Positions 1-9,100 of a stretch of 64,000 nt of DNA are shown piece by piece. Both the position numbers and the translations under genes were made by a program. How positions within the stretch are numbered: the first letter of the stretch is position 1; each line of letters starts with the position of its first letter. This stretch comes from Callaeas wilsoni (taxonomy: Eukaryota > Chordata > Aves > Passeriformes > Callaeidae), in the NCBI GenBank assembly GCA_013398955.1, contig VWPU01006173.1, forward strand, positions 1 to 64,000, given 5' to 3'. The notes under the pieces are model-generated. The model saw nothing but the letters and a program-made list of their open reading frames with translations, was not told where the DNA came from and made no database searches.

Positions 1-1083
1 CCCCCCGCCCCCCGGTGCGGATGAGGTATACACAGAAATCAAAGTGGGATGATTAAGGCTGTTCTTGAAAGAAAAGGGGTGCCCGGCGGCAGGCGCGCTG
101 GCTGCGTGGCGAGGGCGAGCGCGGCCCTTTCAATGCTTCCAATGGCTTCGGGACACGCGCCCAGCCGGCCGCGCCGCCTGTCAGAGTCCTATGGCCTCGT
201 ATTTCGGTAGTGAAACAGTGTTAGGTCCTAGCTGACGCGCTCCGGGGCTCCCCGGCGGGGCCGGGAGCGGCCGCAGTGCAGGGGGCGCGGGGACGGCCCC
301 GGCGGGGCGGGTGGGGTCGGGAAGGAGGAGCGGCGCCCAGGGCGCCCAGCCCTCGGCTCGCGGGGGGGAAAAACCTATGAAGAGGCCAGAGCTGGGGTTC
401 AGAGGGAGCAACTCTGCGTATAATCTTGAGAAAGGGCCGCAGCCCACCTACGGGGCCTGACCCGACGGTCCGGATCAGGCCCATCCCCTCGGGGCAGCTG
501 CCTGGGCTCGCCGTGTGCCGCGCCGGAGCTGCTCGCCAGGCGTGGGGGGCACCCGCCCCGGGGCGTCCGCCGGGCCCCTGCTCGGCCGCCGTTTGGTCCA
601 GCATCCAGGGATCGCCCTGCTTTCAAAAGCTTTCGAGAGACAGAGAGAGAGAGGCGTTAGCCCGAGCAGCCCCTCCCCGCGGAAGGGACCCCGCCGAGCG
701 GCAGCGCTGGCCCGAGCGAAAGGGCCCCGGAGAGCCAAGAGGCACTGCCGGCGGAGCAGCTGCCGCCGCCCCCGCTCGCCCCCGCGCTGGACGGGCTCCC
801 GGAGCAGAGCCTGGACCGCCCAAACCTTCCCTGGAAACCCAGGGTCTGCACCAGCGCTGCCGAGACTGGGGAACAAGGCCAAGCCCCCATGCCTTGGGGA
901 TGAAGATGGGGATGAGTGGCCCAGCACCAAGGGGGTGGGTCCATGCTACATCTTTCCCAGCCTGGAGGCTGGGAGCATGGCAAGGCAGGACTCAGCAGAT
1001 GCTGGGGGGACGGTGGTGCCGCTGGAACCTCAGAGATGGCATGGGGGAACTGACTTGTGTGCAGGTGTGCCCGGTACACTCAC
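1..1083. promoter_or_regulatory. GC-rich, CpG-dense block beside the BSN 3' end
   Basis: By eye, CpG is frequent from about 100 to 850, far above the surrounding introns, and there is a GA-run near 636-654. No convincing coding exon is visible: the open frames here overlap on both strands and have the Pro/Arg/Gly/Ala-rich make-up expected of GC-rich noncoding DNA. No TTTATT (AATAAA on the minus strand) was seen, so the BSN transcript probably does not end here. Possible identities are a CpG island serving a neighbouring gene or noncoding RNA, or a GC-rich intron inside the BSN 3' UTR. In mammals APEH follows BSN in the same orientation, but no APEH coding sequence was recognised here. Confidence 0.45.
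368..424 (+). repeat. Arm of a diverged inverted repeat (partner 1086-1141)
   Basis: This stretch reads AAAAACCTATGAAGA on the plus strand and ends with CTCTGCGTATAA. The minus strand of 1141-1086, inside the proposed 3' UTR exon, carries a matching start and a matching end (CTCTGAGTATAA), with weaker similarity between. The arms lie about 660 bases apart. They may be two diverged copies of an old short repeat. No repeat family was recognised. Confidence 0.4.
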
Positions 1084-1181
1084 CGTTATACTCAGAGTCT
1101 GGCGCTGTGTGCTGAATTCATTGGCTTCTTCATAGGTTTTTCCACTGCAACGACTCAAATTTCCACTCACTTCCCAAACTC
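1084..1181 (-). other. Probable noncoding 3' UTR exon of BSN
   Basis: On the minus strand a strong pyrimidine tract ending in CTGCAG (AG at 1183-1182) precedes this 98-base segment, which ends in ACG followed by the donor GTGAGTG (GT at 1083-1082). The preceding exon has an equally good donor only 14 bases after the BSN stop codon, so splicing into this segment would place it in the 3' UTR. A junction about 112 bases after the stop would normally predict nonsense-mediated decay sensitivity unless the gene escapes it. The final 3' UTR exon would then lie left of position 1. This is inferred from splice signals alone. Confidence 0.5.
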
Positions 1182-1267
1182 CTGCAGTGGAAGGGAGGAG
1201 GAGGGCATCAGGCACGGCCGGGGCAGGGAGAGCCCACAGCACAGTGTCTGGTGCTGGCTGCACTCAC

Positions 1268-1322
1268 CTTGTGCCGTTCTCTCACCAGAACGAAGTGAAC
1301 TTCTTGCCGAAAGCTGACACCG
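1268..1322 (-). CDS. BSN: Bassoon, last coding exon with the stop codon
   Basis: The acceptor is CCCCACAG (AG at 1324-1323). The first two bases, CG, complete an alanine codon begun in the previous exon. The exon then encodes VSAFGKKFTSFW and the stop TGA at 1284-1282. This is the Bassoon C-terminus, which in mammals, as I recall it, ends AVSAFGKKFSSFW; the bird has Thr in place of the first Ser. The donor AAG|GTGAGTG follows 14 bases after the stop, so the 3' UTR is probably spliced. The near-identity of such a short end over bird-mammal divergence suggests a binding function for these last residues, but no partner can be read from the sequence. Confidence 0.93.
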
Positions 1323-1506
1323 CTGTGGGGAAGCCAGGAGAGGTGTCAGTATGGCGCAGTGACCCTGGCCCCCCCACCTCCCTGGGCCCCAAATTATGAG
1401 AGCACTGCATCCCTCTGGTTGCACCCAGCCATCCCCAAGGTGCCCGACTCCGTCTCAGTACAGAAAAGCATCACCACCCGGTCTCCATCCCGGGAGCAGC
1501 CCTCAC

Positions 1507-1650
1507 CTTCAGTCAGTTTGCCTGCTTGTTCCGCTGCCCCTCCTGGCAGGATTTTGGAGAAGACGCTCTCTCCTTCCCCGCCGGGCTGCCCCGTGGCCAT
1601 GCCCGCGGGACCACGTGGCCCGGCCATCCTCGGACCGGCCTTGCTCTCTG
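1507..1650 (-). CDS. BSN: Bassoon, penultimate coding exon
   Basis: This exon encodes a Gly/Pro/Ala-rich stretch followed by GESVFSKILPGGAAEQAGK and LTE, a block I recognise from the mammalian Bassoon C-terminus. It enters in phase 1 and leaves in phase 1 (donor GAAG|GTGAGG, GT at 1506-1505), which fits both neighbours. The acceptor reads CCCCCAGCAG, so splicing after the first or second CAG both keep frame and differ by one residue: the junction reads ...GAAAESKAG or ...GAAESKAG. The start given uses the first AG; the alternative starts at 1647. An AG further upstream near 1668 was excluded because its phase does not fit. Confidence 0.92.
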
Positions 1651-1778
1651 CTGGGGGACGAACGAAGCCACTGTTAGCAGGGGACAGGCCCGGCTGGGGG
1701 AGCTCAGCTGAGCTTTGGGGTGCCAGGCAGCTGGCACAAGGGGGGACAGATGGCACAGTACCACCGGGGCTCACTGAC
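1651..1778 (-). other. Short BSN intron
   Basis: The intron is 128 bases, with donor GTCAGTG and acceptor CCCCCAG. Nothing else was recognised in it. The next intron downstream, 1323-1506, is 184 bases and is likewise featureless. Confidence 0.8.
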
Positions 1779-1872
1779 CTGCTGCTCCCAGGGGCTGTGC
1801 TGACGGCGCTCTCCCTGGTTGCTGTGGCACTTTTGCTGCAGGTTTGGACGTGTCCGTCGGCTCCGCTTTTGT
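1779..1872 (-). CDS. BSN: Bassoon, small 94-base coding exon
   Basis: This exon is found only by splicing logic and homology. The acceptor is CCACCTTCCAG (AG at 1874-1873) and the donor GCAGCAG|GTCAGTG (GT at 1778-1777). Read in phase 0 it gives TKAEPTDTSKPAAKVPQQPG followed by RAPSAQPLGAA and one spare base. The pattern AE.T..SK..AK.PQQ.GRAP.AQP matches the mammalian Bassoon tail as I remember it. Phases agree with both neighbours. The exon belongs to the poorly ordered Pro/Gln/Ala-rich tail and has no recognised domain. The open frame longest in this interval is a different, shadow frame. Confidence 0.88.
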
Positions 1873-2211
1873 CTGGAAGGTGGAAAACAGCTCTCAGGGC
1901 TCACGGTCCCAGTAGAGCATCCTCCAGGGGTGGCCCAGGCCAGGAGGTGACACCAAAGCCCTCAAACACTGCTCCACAACCCCGAAAGAGGCAGCAAGGG
2001 ATCCAGGACATAGTGATGTCCCCTCCTGGGTCCCCTCGAGGGGATGGCAGCTCTCACAGCACCCAAGGGTGTCTGTAGTGGGCATATGAGTGGGATACAC
2101 TTTACCCCATGGCTCCCATCCCGAACCCCTCCCCTGCCAGCCCCTGGCCACAGCCAGCTGTGCCGATTCCAGAGGTCAGGAGGCAGCCTGGCCAGCTAAG
2201 CCCGTACTTAC
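1873..2211 (-). other. BSN intron of 339 bases
   Basis: The donor is GCG|GTAAGTACG at 2211 and the acceptor CCTTCCAG ends at 1873. Ordinary unique sequence, with no repeat or coding potential seen. Confidence 0.8.
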
Positions 2212-2948
2212 CGCCGGTGCTGGGTGTCCGCCCGGCTGTGCGTGGAGTGTGGCCGGTGCCTTCCCTGCTGCCTGGGCCGGCCCTGGCTGCTGCTGCGGTG
2301 GCCGGGATGAGGGGGGTCCCTGTGTCCTGCCCCTGGTCTCGGGCTGTGCCGAGCTCGCTGGCTGGGCAGCCTGGCGTGCTGCCGGCTGCTGCCGCGCTGC
2401 CGGCTGCCCTGCCTGCTGCTGCCTGGCTGCCGGCTGCTGTGGGTGTGTGAGGGGCTCCGGCTTCGGCGCTGGCGTGGCCGACCCGTGCGGCTGGGAAGGT
2501 TTCTGTGCCTTGGGGGTCTCAGTGCCATGGTGGTGAGCAGCGGGGCGGGATGACGGGGCATAATCAGCGGAGCTGGGGCCATAAGGCGCGCGGGACTCAG
2601 GCTGCTGTGCCTTCTTGGGGCCGGCTGAAGGCCCGTGGCCACGGGGCTCATGGCGGCCAGATTCTCGTGGGTGCTGCTTTGCTGAGCGGCGTGGGGGCTC
2701 GTCGCTGGCATGCCGGGAGGAGCCAGCATGGCGATCATACTCCCTGTGGTGCCGGTGCTCGCGGTGCTGGGGGTAGTCGTCGTGCTGCCACGGGTCTTCA
2801 TCGGGGGGCTCGTCATAATCATGGTAGGTGTGCTTAACTGGGGGTCTCTTCTGTGAGGAAGAGTGGCCACCGTAGTGCCTGACCCTCTCTGCCCGCGCCT
2901 CCCTGGGCTTATCAAACCAGTCTGTCTCCTCCTGACCCAAATGATAGG
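2212..2948 (-). CDS. BSN: Bassoon, His-rich and Pro/Gln/Ala-rich tail exon
   Basis: The acceptor is TTTCCGAAG (AG at 2950-2949). The two leading bases complete an alanine codon, giving ...[23 protein letters not shown], a highly conserved Bassoon block. The 245 full codons then run through His/Arg-rich sequence (HTYHDYDEPPDEDPW, HREHRHHREYDRH) and a low-complexity Gln/Pro/Ala segment made of repeated QPAARQQ-like units near residues 185-220 of the exon. The exon leaves in phase 0 (GT at 2211-2210). Its 3' half is very GC-rich with short GCTGCCG-type repeats, so length polymorphism and sequencing errors are more likely here than elsewhere. The tail is thought to be largely disordered and cytosolic at the active zone. 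Confidence 0.93.
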
Positions 2949-3251
2949 CTTCGGAAACCAAAAACAAACCACAGTCAATCTCTTGCTCAAGGCTGCGCGG
3001 GTGGAAGCCATGCAATGAAGTGGGAGGGACAAGCAGCGGGCACGCGCGAAGGGGACAGCACGTGCTGGTGGGGACGGGACGCGGCGCAGCAGGGCACCGT
3101 GCAGGACCGGCTAACACCGAACACCCAGGGCAGGGGGAGGAAGGCACGTGTCAAGCAAACTGAGGCGGTGAGAGTGTCTCTGCGTACGAGCAGACGGGCA
3201 TGCCCCGGGGAAGTGCCATGCTCTGGGGTTGTCACCACGGGGAGCCGTTAC
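2949..3251 (-). other. BSN intron of 303 bases
   Basis: The donor is GAAG|GTAACGG at 3251 and the acceptor GAAG ends at 2949. It is a phase 1 intron splitting an alanine codon. The pyrimidine tract before the acceptor is short but T-rich (TTTGTTTTTGGTTTCC). No other feature was seen. Confidence 0.8.
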
Positions 3252-5367
3252 CTTCACTGTCCGAGACAACGCAATGGGCATCATCCATGCCGTAGCCCTC
3301 CTCGTGCTTGTACGAGTGACTCCTTGGCACATCTTTGATGTGCTTTTGCACATCAGGCAATGAGTGGCTGGAGCAGAACTGGGAGCAGGGGTCCCCCGCT
3401 GACTGGGGGCCTGGCCCTCCCGCAGTGCGTGACCCTCCCATTGACTTCCCCATGGGGCTGACGGGGCTCTCCTCCTCCGAGGGCTGCGAACGCATGGGTG
3501 CCCGCCCACGGTTCTGGCTCATGCTGAGGGATGAGGGCTTGGAGCTGACTTTCTGGGAGCGCTCCATGCTCTCCCGCTCATAGGACTTGCTCCGGCCACT
3601 CATCTCCCGGCTGGAGGGCTTTTCCACCCCGTAGCCAGAGGAGCGGGTTCTGCTGCTGGAAGAGTAGACCCGCTCCTCCTCGTCCACCAGATCCCGGCTG
3701 GAGACACCGTAGTACTTCTGCTGCTCATAGACATTCTTCTTCAGGCCGTAGGTGATCTCATCCTGCAGCTTCTTGGCTCTGGAGGCCACGTTGCTGCTGC
3801 CAATCGAGGTGGTTGTTGAGTAAGAGGCCAGGTCTGACTCCACGTCTTTGGCTTCTTCAATGGGGGAGAACTTGGAGATCTTCTGCTCCATGCCCTGCTT
3901 CCTGTGCTTGCTGCGCTTGGAGGAGATGACAGCGGGTGCCAGGTTCTTGGATGAATGCTTCGGTAGTGGCGTGCCAGAGCTGTGCTTGTCCATCCGTGAG
4001 GAGTGCCGGTACTCACTGTCCCCATAGTAGTAGCTCGAGCTGGTGGAGCTCCCCGACACCCTGCCATTGCTTTCTGTGCCCCGGTAGTAGCTGTTCTTCC
4101 CACGATGGTCAGGGCCATGGTGATCATAGATGTCCTCCTCAGACTCCTCCTCAGCTTTGGTATAGCAGCAAGGACGGCTGGAGCCCTCGGTGTCCCCTAG
4201 ATCACTCTTCTCTCTGCTGTGGCGGCTGTCGGTGCTCGTGCCCACTGGCTCTGCTTTCTGCCCATCCACTGCTGGACTCTCCTTGGTGAGCTCGCTGATG
4301 TCCTCGATCATCACGTAGTTACGGGGGATGTTCTGCTCCAGACTGGTGTAGAGGGACTCAGAAGAGTAGCTGGCCGAGGGACCTGGCGCCGTGCTGGTTC
4401 TCTCAGCCGGCCGGGTCTCAGGTGCCTTGTACTGCTCGTAGCCACCGCTCGCCGGTGCAGTGCTGAAGGTGACGTCAGTCACGGCAGAGGAGCTGGTGGC
4501 CGCACCGATGACCTCGTAGTTGGTGGGGATCTTCTGTTCTAGGTCAGCCAGAGAGGTCTGCCGTGGCTTCTGGTGCCCGCCAGCTATGTCTGCCGGGCTC
4601 TGGTAGAGGGCAGGCTGTGCCGCCGGCACGGTGGCTGCCCCAGCGAAGGCGCTCGGGGCTTGGTAGGGGTTTTGGGGCTGGAAGCCTGGCTGGGCTGGGG
4701 TGCCCAACTCTGGGTACGCGGTGCCAGGGGCCGAGAAGCCAGCAGGAGAGGTGAAGGTGGGCAGTGGGGCCGCTGACAAGCCATCCTGTGAGGTACTGGC
4801 TGTGGGGTACTGGGGGTGCTGCAGGCGTGGTGGCGGGAAGGCGGCGGGGCCCTGCGGGGCAGGGTACGGGTAGGCGCCATACGAGGCGGCGGCAGCGGCG
4901 GTGTAGTCGGGGTACTGCCCGGCAGGGCGCAGGCCAGCGGTGTCGTAGGCGGCGAGGCGCAGGCTGTGCAGCTCGCTGTCCGACAGGTAGTCGCGGCGAT
5001 CCCCGGGGTAGCGCAGGTAGGGGTGGTCCCGCCCACCAACCCGATCCTTCAGCAGCGACTCCTTGCGCTGGGTGATGCCCAGCTCCAGGTACTTCAGCTT
5101 GGCATCGATCTCCTTCTCCTCCTCGTCCAGCTCTGCCTGCTTCTTCCGCAGCTTGGTGGCCTCGTGTTCCACCAGCCTCAGGTCGCGATCCAGCTCCTTC
5201 AGCAGGCTGGCCTTGGTGACGGGCGCGGTGGCCTTGGGAGCCAGGCTGCTCAGGTAGAGCTGGGAGGCAGCTGGGCTTGCCAGGGGGACATGGGGCTCCT
5301 CAGGTGGTGGGCTGGGCAGTGTCCGCTTCACCTTGCGTGCCAGTGAGCTTGACTGCAGCCCCCCCAC
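3252..5367 (-). CDS. BSN: Bassoon, ELKS/CAST-binding coiled-coil exon
   Basis: The acceptor is GGCTTTGCAG (AG at 5369-5368). The 705 codons begin VGGLQSSSLARKVKRTLPSP. RTLPSPP (about residues 15-21) is a class I SH3-type motif; RIM-binding proteins are reported to bind Bassoon through such a site. Residues about 51-108 form a charged heptad-rich coiled coil (LLKELDRDLRLVEHEATKL, then KEIDAKLKYLELGITQRKES), corresponding to the coiled coil 3 reported to bind ELKS/CAST. A Tyr/Ala/Pro-rich stretch follows, then two related NYEVI and NYVMI blocks, then a Ser/Tyr/Arg-rich region with many possible phosphosites (SPIEEAKDVESDLASYSTTT, RSSGYGVEKPSSREMSGRSK). The exon ends HCVVSDSE in phase 1 (GT at 3251-3250). 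These blocks are shared with Piccolo, but the sequence as a whole matches Bassoon. Confidence 0.96.
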
Positions 5368-6111
5368 CTGCAAAGCCAAGGGACATCTGGTCAGGGGGGA
5401 GATGGGTGTCCCCCCATGTCCCACCCCAAGCATTGCAGTGCTCCTCCCGTGCCGTAGGGGCTAGGGTGAGGCGTCCCGCTGTGCACGTGTTCCCCCATGC
5501 ACTGAGAAAGCGGCGTTTATGTAAAAGCTTAATAAATAGGATGGAAGTAACAGGCAGGGCGCTTTCCGTGAGTAATTACCGGGGGTGGCAGCTGGCCAAG
5601 CGCTGAGCTGGCCACGTGCATACTCTGTGCTGCAAAAAATGCTTTCTGTCTGTGGGCACTTGGCAGAGGGACTCGGGGGACTGCCCAGGGGTGCTGCTGC
5701 CCTGGAAACTGCCCCGGGACTTCTTGGCTGGGCACTTGACTGCCCAAGGCAACCTTGGTGTGTGGGAGTGAAGGTGTGAGCAAGAACCACCACAATCCTA
5801 AACGGAGCTGAGCATGGTGGTGGCTCCTCAAGAGAGAAGGGGGACTCATCTGGAGCCAGGGACAGCCCTGATGCTGCCAGCCTGCAGCATCTCCTGCCTG
5901 CTGACAGGCTTGTGCAGCCAGTGGACCTCCAGGGCCTCCCTCCAGCTGCTGGTATTGGCACGCATATCTGTGCCTGCTGGCTGCCATCAGCTGCTGCGGG
6001 GAGCTGGCCTTTTGAAATATTAATTGCCACAGCGCTAATGAAACTGAAATGTCCCGAGGTGCCTCCTGGGGCTGTTCCCTGAGGGTAAGGTTGTTCCCTG
6101 TGGTGACGTAC
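5368..6111 (-). other. BSN intron whose first 216 codons stay open
   Basis: This is a 744-base, phase 0 intron with donor CACAG|GTACGTC and acceptor TTTGCAG. The frame of the giant exon continues without a stop from 6111 to 5464 and ends at 5463-5461. The open sequence (VRHHREQPYPQG and onward) resembles no known Bassoon region, and both splice sites are good, so it is treated as intron. Retention would yield a truncated protein with a new tail. Confidence 0.85.
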
Positions 6112-9100
6112 CTGTGAGCTGGGGAGCAGCGGGTGTTGGTAGAGGGAGAACCTGTCCTTGCCGGCCTCCTCGGCAGTGGGGCTGATGGGCTTGGGGTCGG
6201 ACAGGGAGCGCTGCATGGTCTTGATGGGGCGCGGCAGCGTCTGCTGGCGCTGGGCTAAGTCGGTGGTGAAGTGCTTCTGTGGGGGCACGTGGGCCTTGTT
6301 CAGCCGCTCGCTGGTGGCGAAGGAGGACTCCAGCAGGCGATGAGGGGACAAAGGGGAGACGGGTGAGTAGAGGACCTGGGGAGAGCGGGGTGGCTGGCGG
6401 GTCACCAGCTGGGAGAGGGATTCGGCCGGCAGATGGGACTGGTAACCAATTTCCAGGGGATCTGGCTTCTTCTTCTCAAACTTGCCCAGAGTCTGCTGCC
6501 GGACAGTGTGGGGGTCCAGGGGTCCTGTGCTCACTATTTGGAGGTTGGTGGAATAGGGCGGGATGGTGGTGGGCACTGTCAGCTGGGGGACCACAATGCC
6601 AGGTTGGGGAGCTGGCTCCGGCTCTGTCTGGCAGGCCAGGCTCTCACCTCGCTGTGTCTTCTCTGGGGCTGAGATGTATTTCACGATCTCCACTCGAGGG
6701 TCATGGGTGGTGATGTGAATGGAGGGGGAGACGCGGAGGAGCTGGTCGGGCTCTGTCTGCACTGAGCAGTCGCTGATGGTCTGGATACCCACACTGGCTG
6801 TGCGGGTCGCCCCGTCCGTCTTGCCCTCGGTGCTGGCCTCAGCGTGCCGTGAGGCCCTGGAGCGCCGGCGGCGCACGGGCTGCTCCCACTCCCCGCTGTC
6901 CTCCTCGTCTGTCTGCACACTGCAGTCAGCGCTGCGCCGCGTCCGCCGCCGCCGCGACAGCATGTACCGCTCCTCGCCGTCCTCCTCATCCGTCTGCACG
7001 CTGCTGTCTGCCATCTTCCGCGCTGCAAAGGTCTCCTTCTCGTAGGCATCTCGCAGCCGTGGCATGGAGTTCCGCTTCTTGATGCCCCGCACGGGTTCCC
7101 AGGACTCGTCGACTTGAAGTGACATGTCTGAGGCAGAGCTGCTGAGTGGCCGCTGTGGCACAGGGTAGCGGGGACCGGCAGGCCCCTCTGGGGGTGTCTG
7201 GCCCGGCGGGGGCCATGCCTGCCCATTGTGTGGCAGCACCCGCGGCGCCTCGGCAGGCCCCTCGGGTGGGCGGGCAGTGGGCTCCACGGGAGTGGGGAAG
7301 ATGGTCTTCTGCCGCTTCTGCTCCTCCAGCTGCTGCTGCAGCTGGTGCTGGAGCTGGTGGATGTGCTCAAGCTGGAGGCGCTGCTGGGCGAGCTGCTCCC
7401 GTTGCAGTGCCAGCTGTGCATGCCGCTCCTCCTGCTGCTGCTGCAGCACCTGTTGCTTGATGCACTGCAGCTCCTGCAGCTCCCGCTGCACCAGCAGCTG
7501 CTCTTTCTCCCGGTGCCGCTGCAGCTCTGCGCGCTCCCTCTCCAGCTCCTCCTGCAGTCGCAGCTGCCGCAGCTTCTCCAGCTCCACACGCTCCCGCTCC
7601 AGCTGCAGCACGTGCTCCTGCTGCTTGCGCTGACGCTCCTCTTCCCGCTCCCGCTCCTCCCGCTGAGCTCCATCCAGTGGTGGCTTGGGCGCCGTGGCCA
7701 CTGGCCCACTCTCCTTGGGGGCTGCTGGTGCAGCGGGTGCCTCTGCACGGGGGGCAGCTGGTGGCGGCTCTGCTCTCTGCAAGCCACTGACGGGGGCGGC
7801 GGGGGCAGCGGGGGCTTTGGGAGTGGGAGCAGCTCCCGCCGCTGCCGGTGCTGTGCTGGCGACGGGCTTCCCCAGGTAGACGGGTGTCTCCATCATCGAG
7901 GCTGCTGGGGCCGGCCGGCTTGGGGCCGGGAAGCGGTAGAGGCCCTGTGCTGCAAGCGGGACACGGGGGGTGACAACTGGCAGCCTGGTCAAGCTGGCCA
8001 GCGGGACTGCTGCCACACCACCTGGGCCATAGGGTCTATATAGCCCACGCAGCATGGGCCGCAGCACCGAGGCCGGCTGGGTGGTGATGGGCAGCGTGGA
8101 GGCAATGGGGGTGTTGATGGTGGAGTAGATCATGCCGTCGGCAGCCCGCACGGTTGCGGTGGAAGGAAGCATTTGCCGGATGGCGCCCAGGCGGACACCA
8201 GGAACGCTGTACTGTGCCAGGTTGCTGAAGCCCTGCCGTCCCTCAGGGAAGGTGGGGTTGTACATCCCACTGGGTTTGGGGGGCACAGGGCCCTGCTGCT
8301 GAGCTGCCAGCCCCCCTGTGCCCCCCTGCCCGGTGCTGGGGCCATAAGGCAGCACATCGGGGCCGTTGGCGTGCCGGCCCCCATACTGGTCCATGGAGTT
8401 GAGGGCAGCACACATGCGGCTGATCTCACGCGCTGTGGTGGCACTGTAGTGGGCCAGGCTGGACTCCTGGAAGCTGGCCAGGTCCCCCCGGTGTGAGAAA
8501 CGGTAGTCCGAGTAGATGTTGGAGGCCGAGCTGTACCTCCGCATGGGGAACGGGTGGCTCAGCAGCTCTCCTGGTTGGCGGAGGTCGGAGAAAGAGCCGT
8601 ACTGCAGCCCCTGGCCCAGGTAACCCCCCTCGGCAAAGCCCACACTGTAGGAGTGCTTCATGGTGCTGAGGTCCACAGCAGCATCACCTGCCGGGGCAGG
8701 GAAGGGCTGATCCCCCTTTGTATGGTAGTAGCTCATTCCGATTTCGGAGAGGTTTGTGTCTGACATGGAGGAGTAGAGGCGTCCAAAGGCGCTGGCTGGG
8801 TAAAACTTCTGCTCCTCGTAGAGCGCAGGTGCCGGGGCTGGCTGCTCCCGGTAAGGGAAGGTCTCTGGCAGCTCTGGCTCTCTGCTGCCATACATTGGTC
8901 CACTGGCTTTCCGACCAGGCACCACTGCCGCCTCCCCAGTTTTCTTCTCTGGCATCTTGGAGGTGGGGTTGAAAGCACCCGTGCAGCTGCCACCAAAGGG
9001 GAACTTGTAGACCATGTCACAGCAGGCCACCTGGCTCTCCGGCTTCACACCCGTGAGGTCCAGGACGTTGGCTGGAGCCTCCTCCTTCAGCACTTTGGTC

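Noticed and set aside
368..440. Possible U1, U5 or other snRNA fragment
   Set aside because: Only short scattered matches (such as ACTCTG and GTATAA) to remembered snRNA sequences; no Sm site or stem order.
426..1135. Plus-strand open frames of 206-229 codons near the left end
   Set aside because: Overlapping frames in a CpG-rich block with Pro/Arg/Ala/Gly bias and no homology.
1660..1680. Alternative acceptor CTGCTAACAG upstream of the penultimate coding exon
   Set aside because: It would enter in phase 2, but the preceding exon ends in phase 1, so the frame would break.
7228..8043. 271-codon leucine- and cysteine-rich open frame on the plus strand
   Set aside because: It is the antisense shadow of the Gln/Glu/Arg-rich Bassoon coiled coil; CAG/GAG codons read backwards give CTG/CTC leucine runs.
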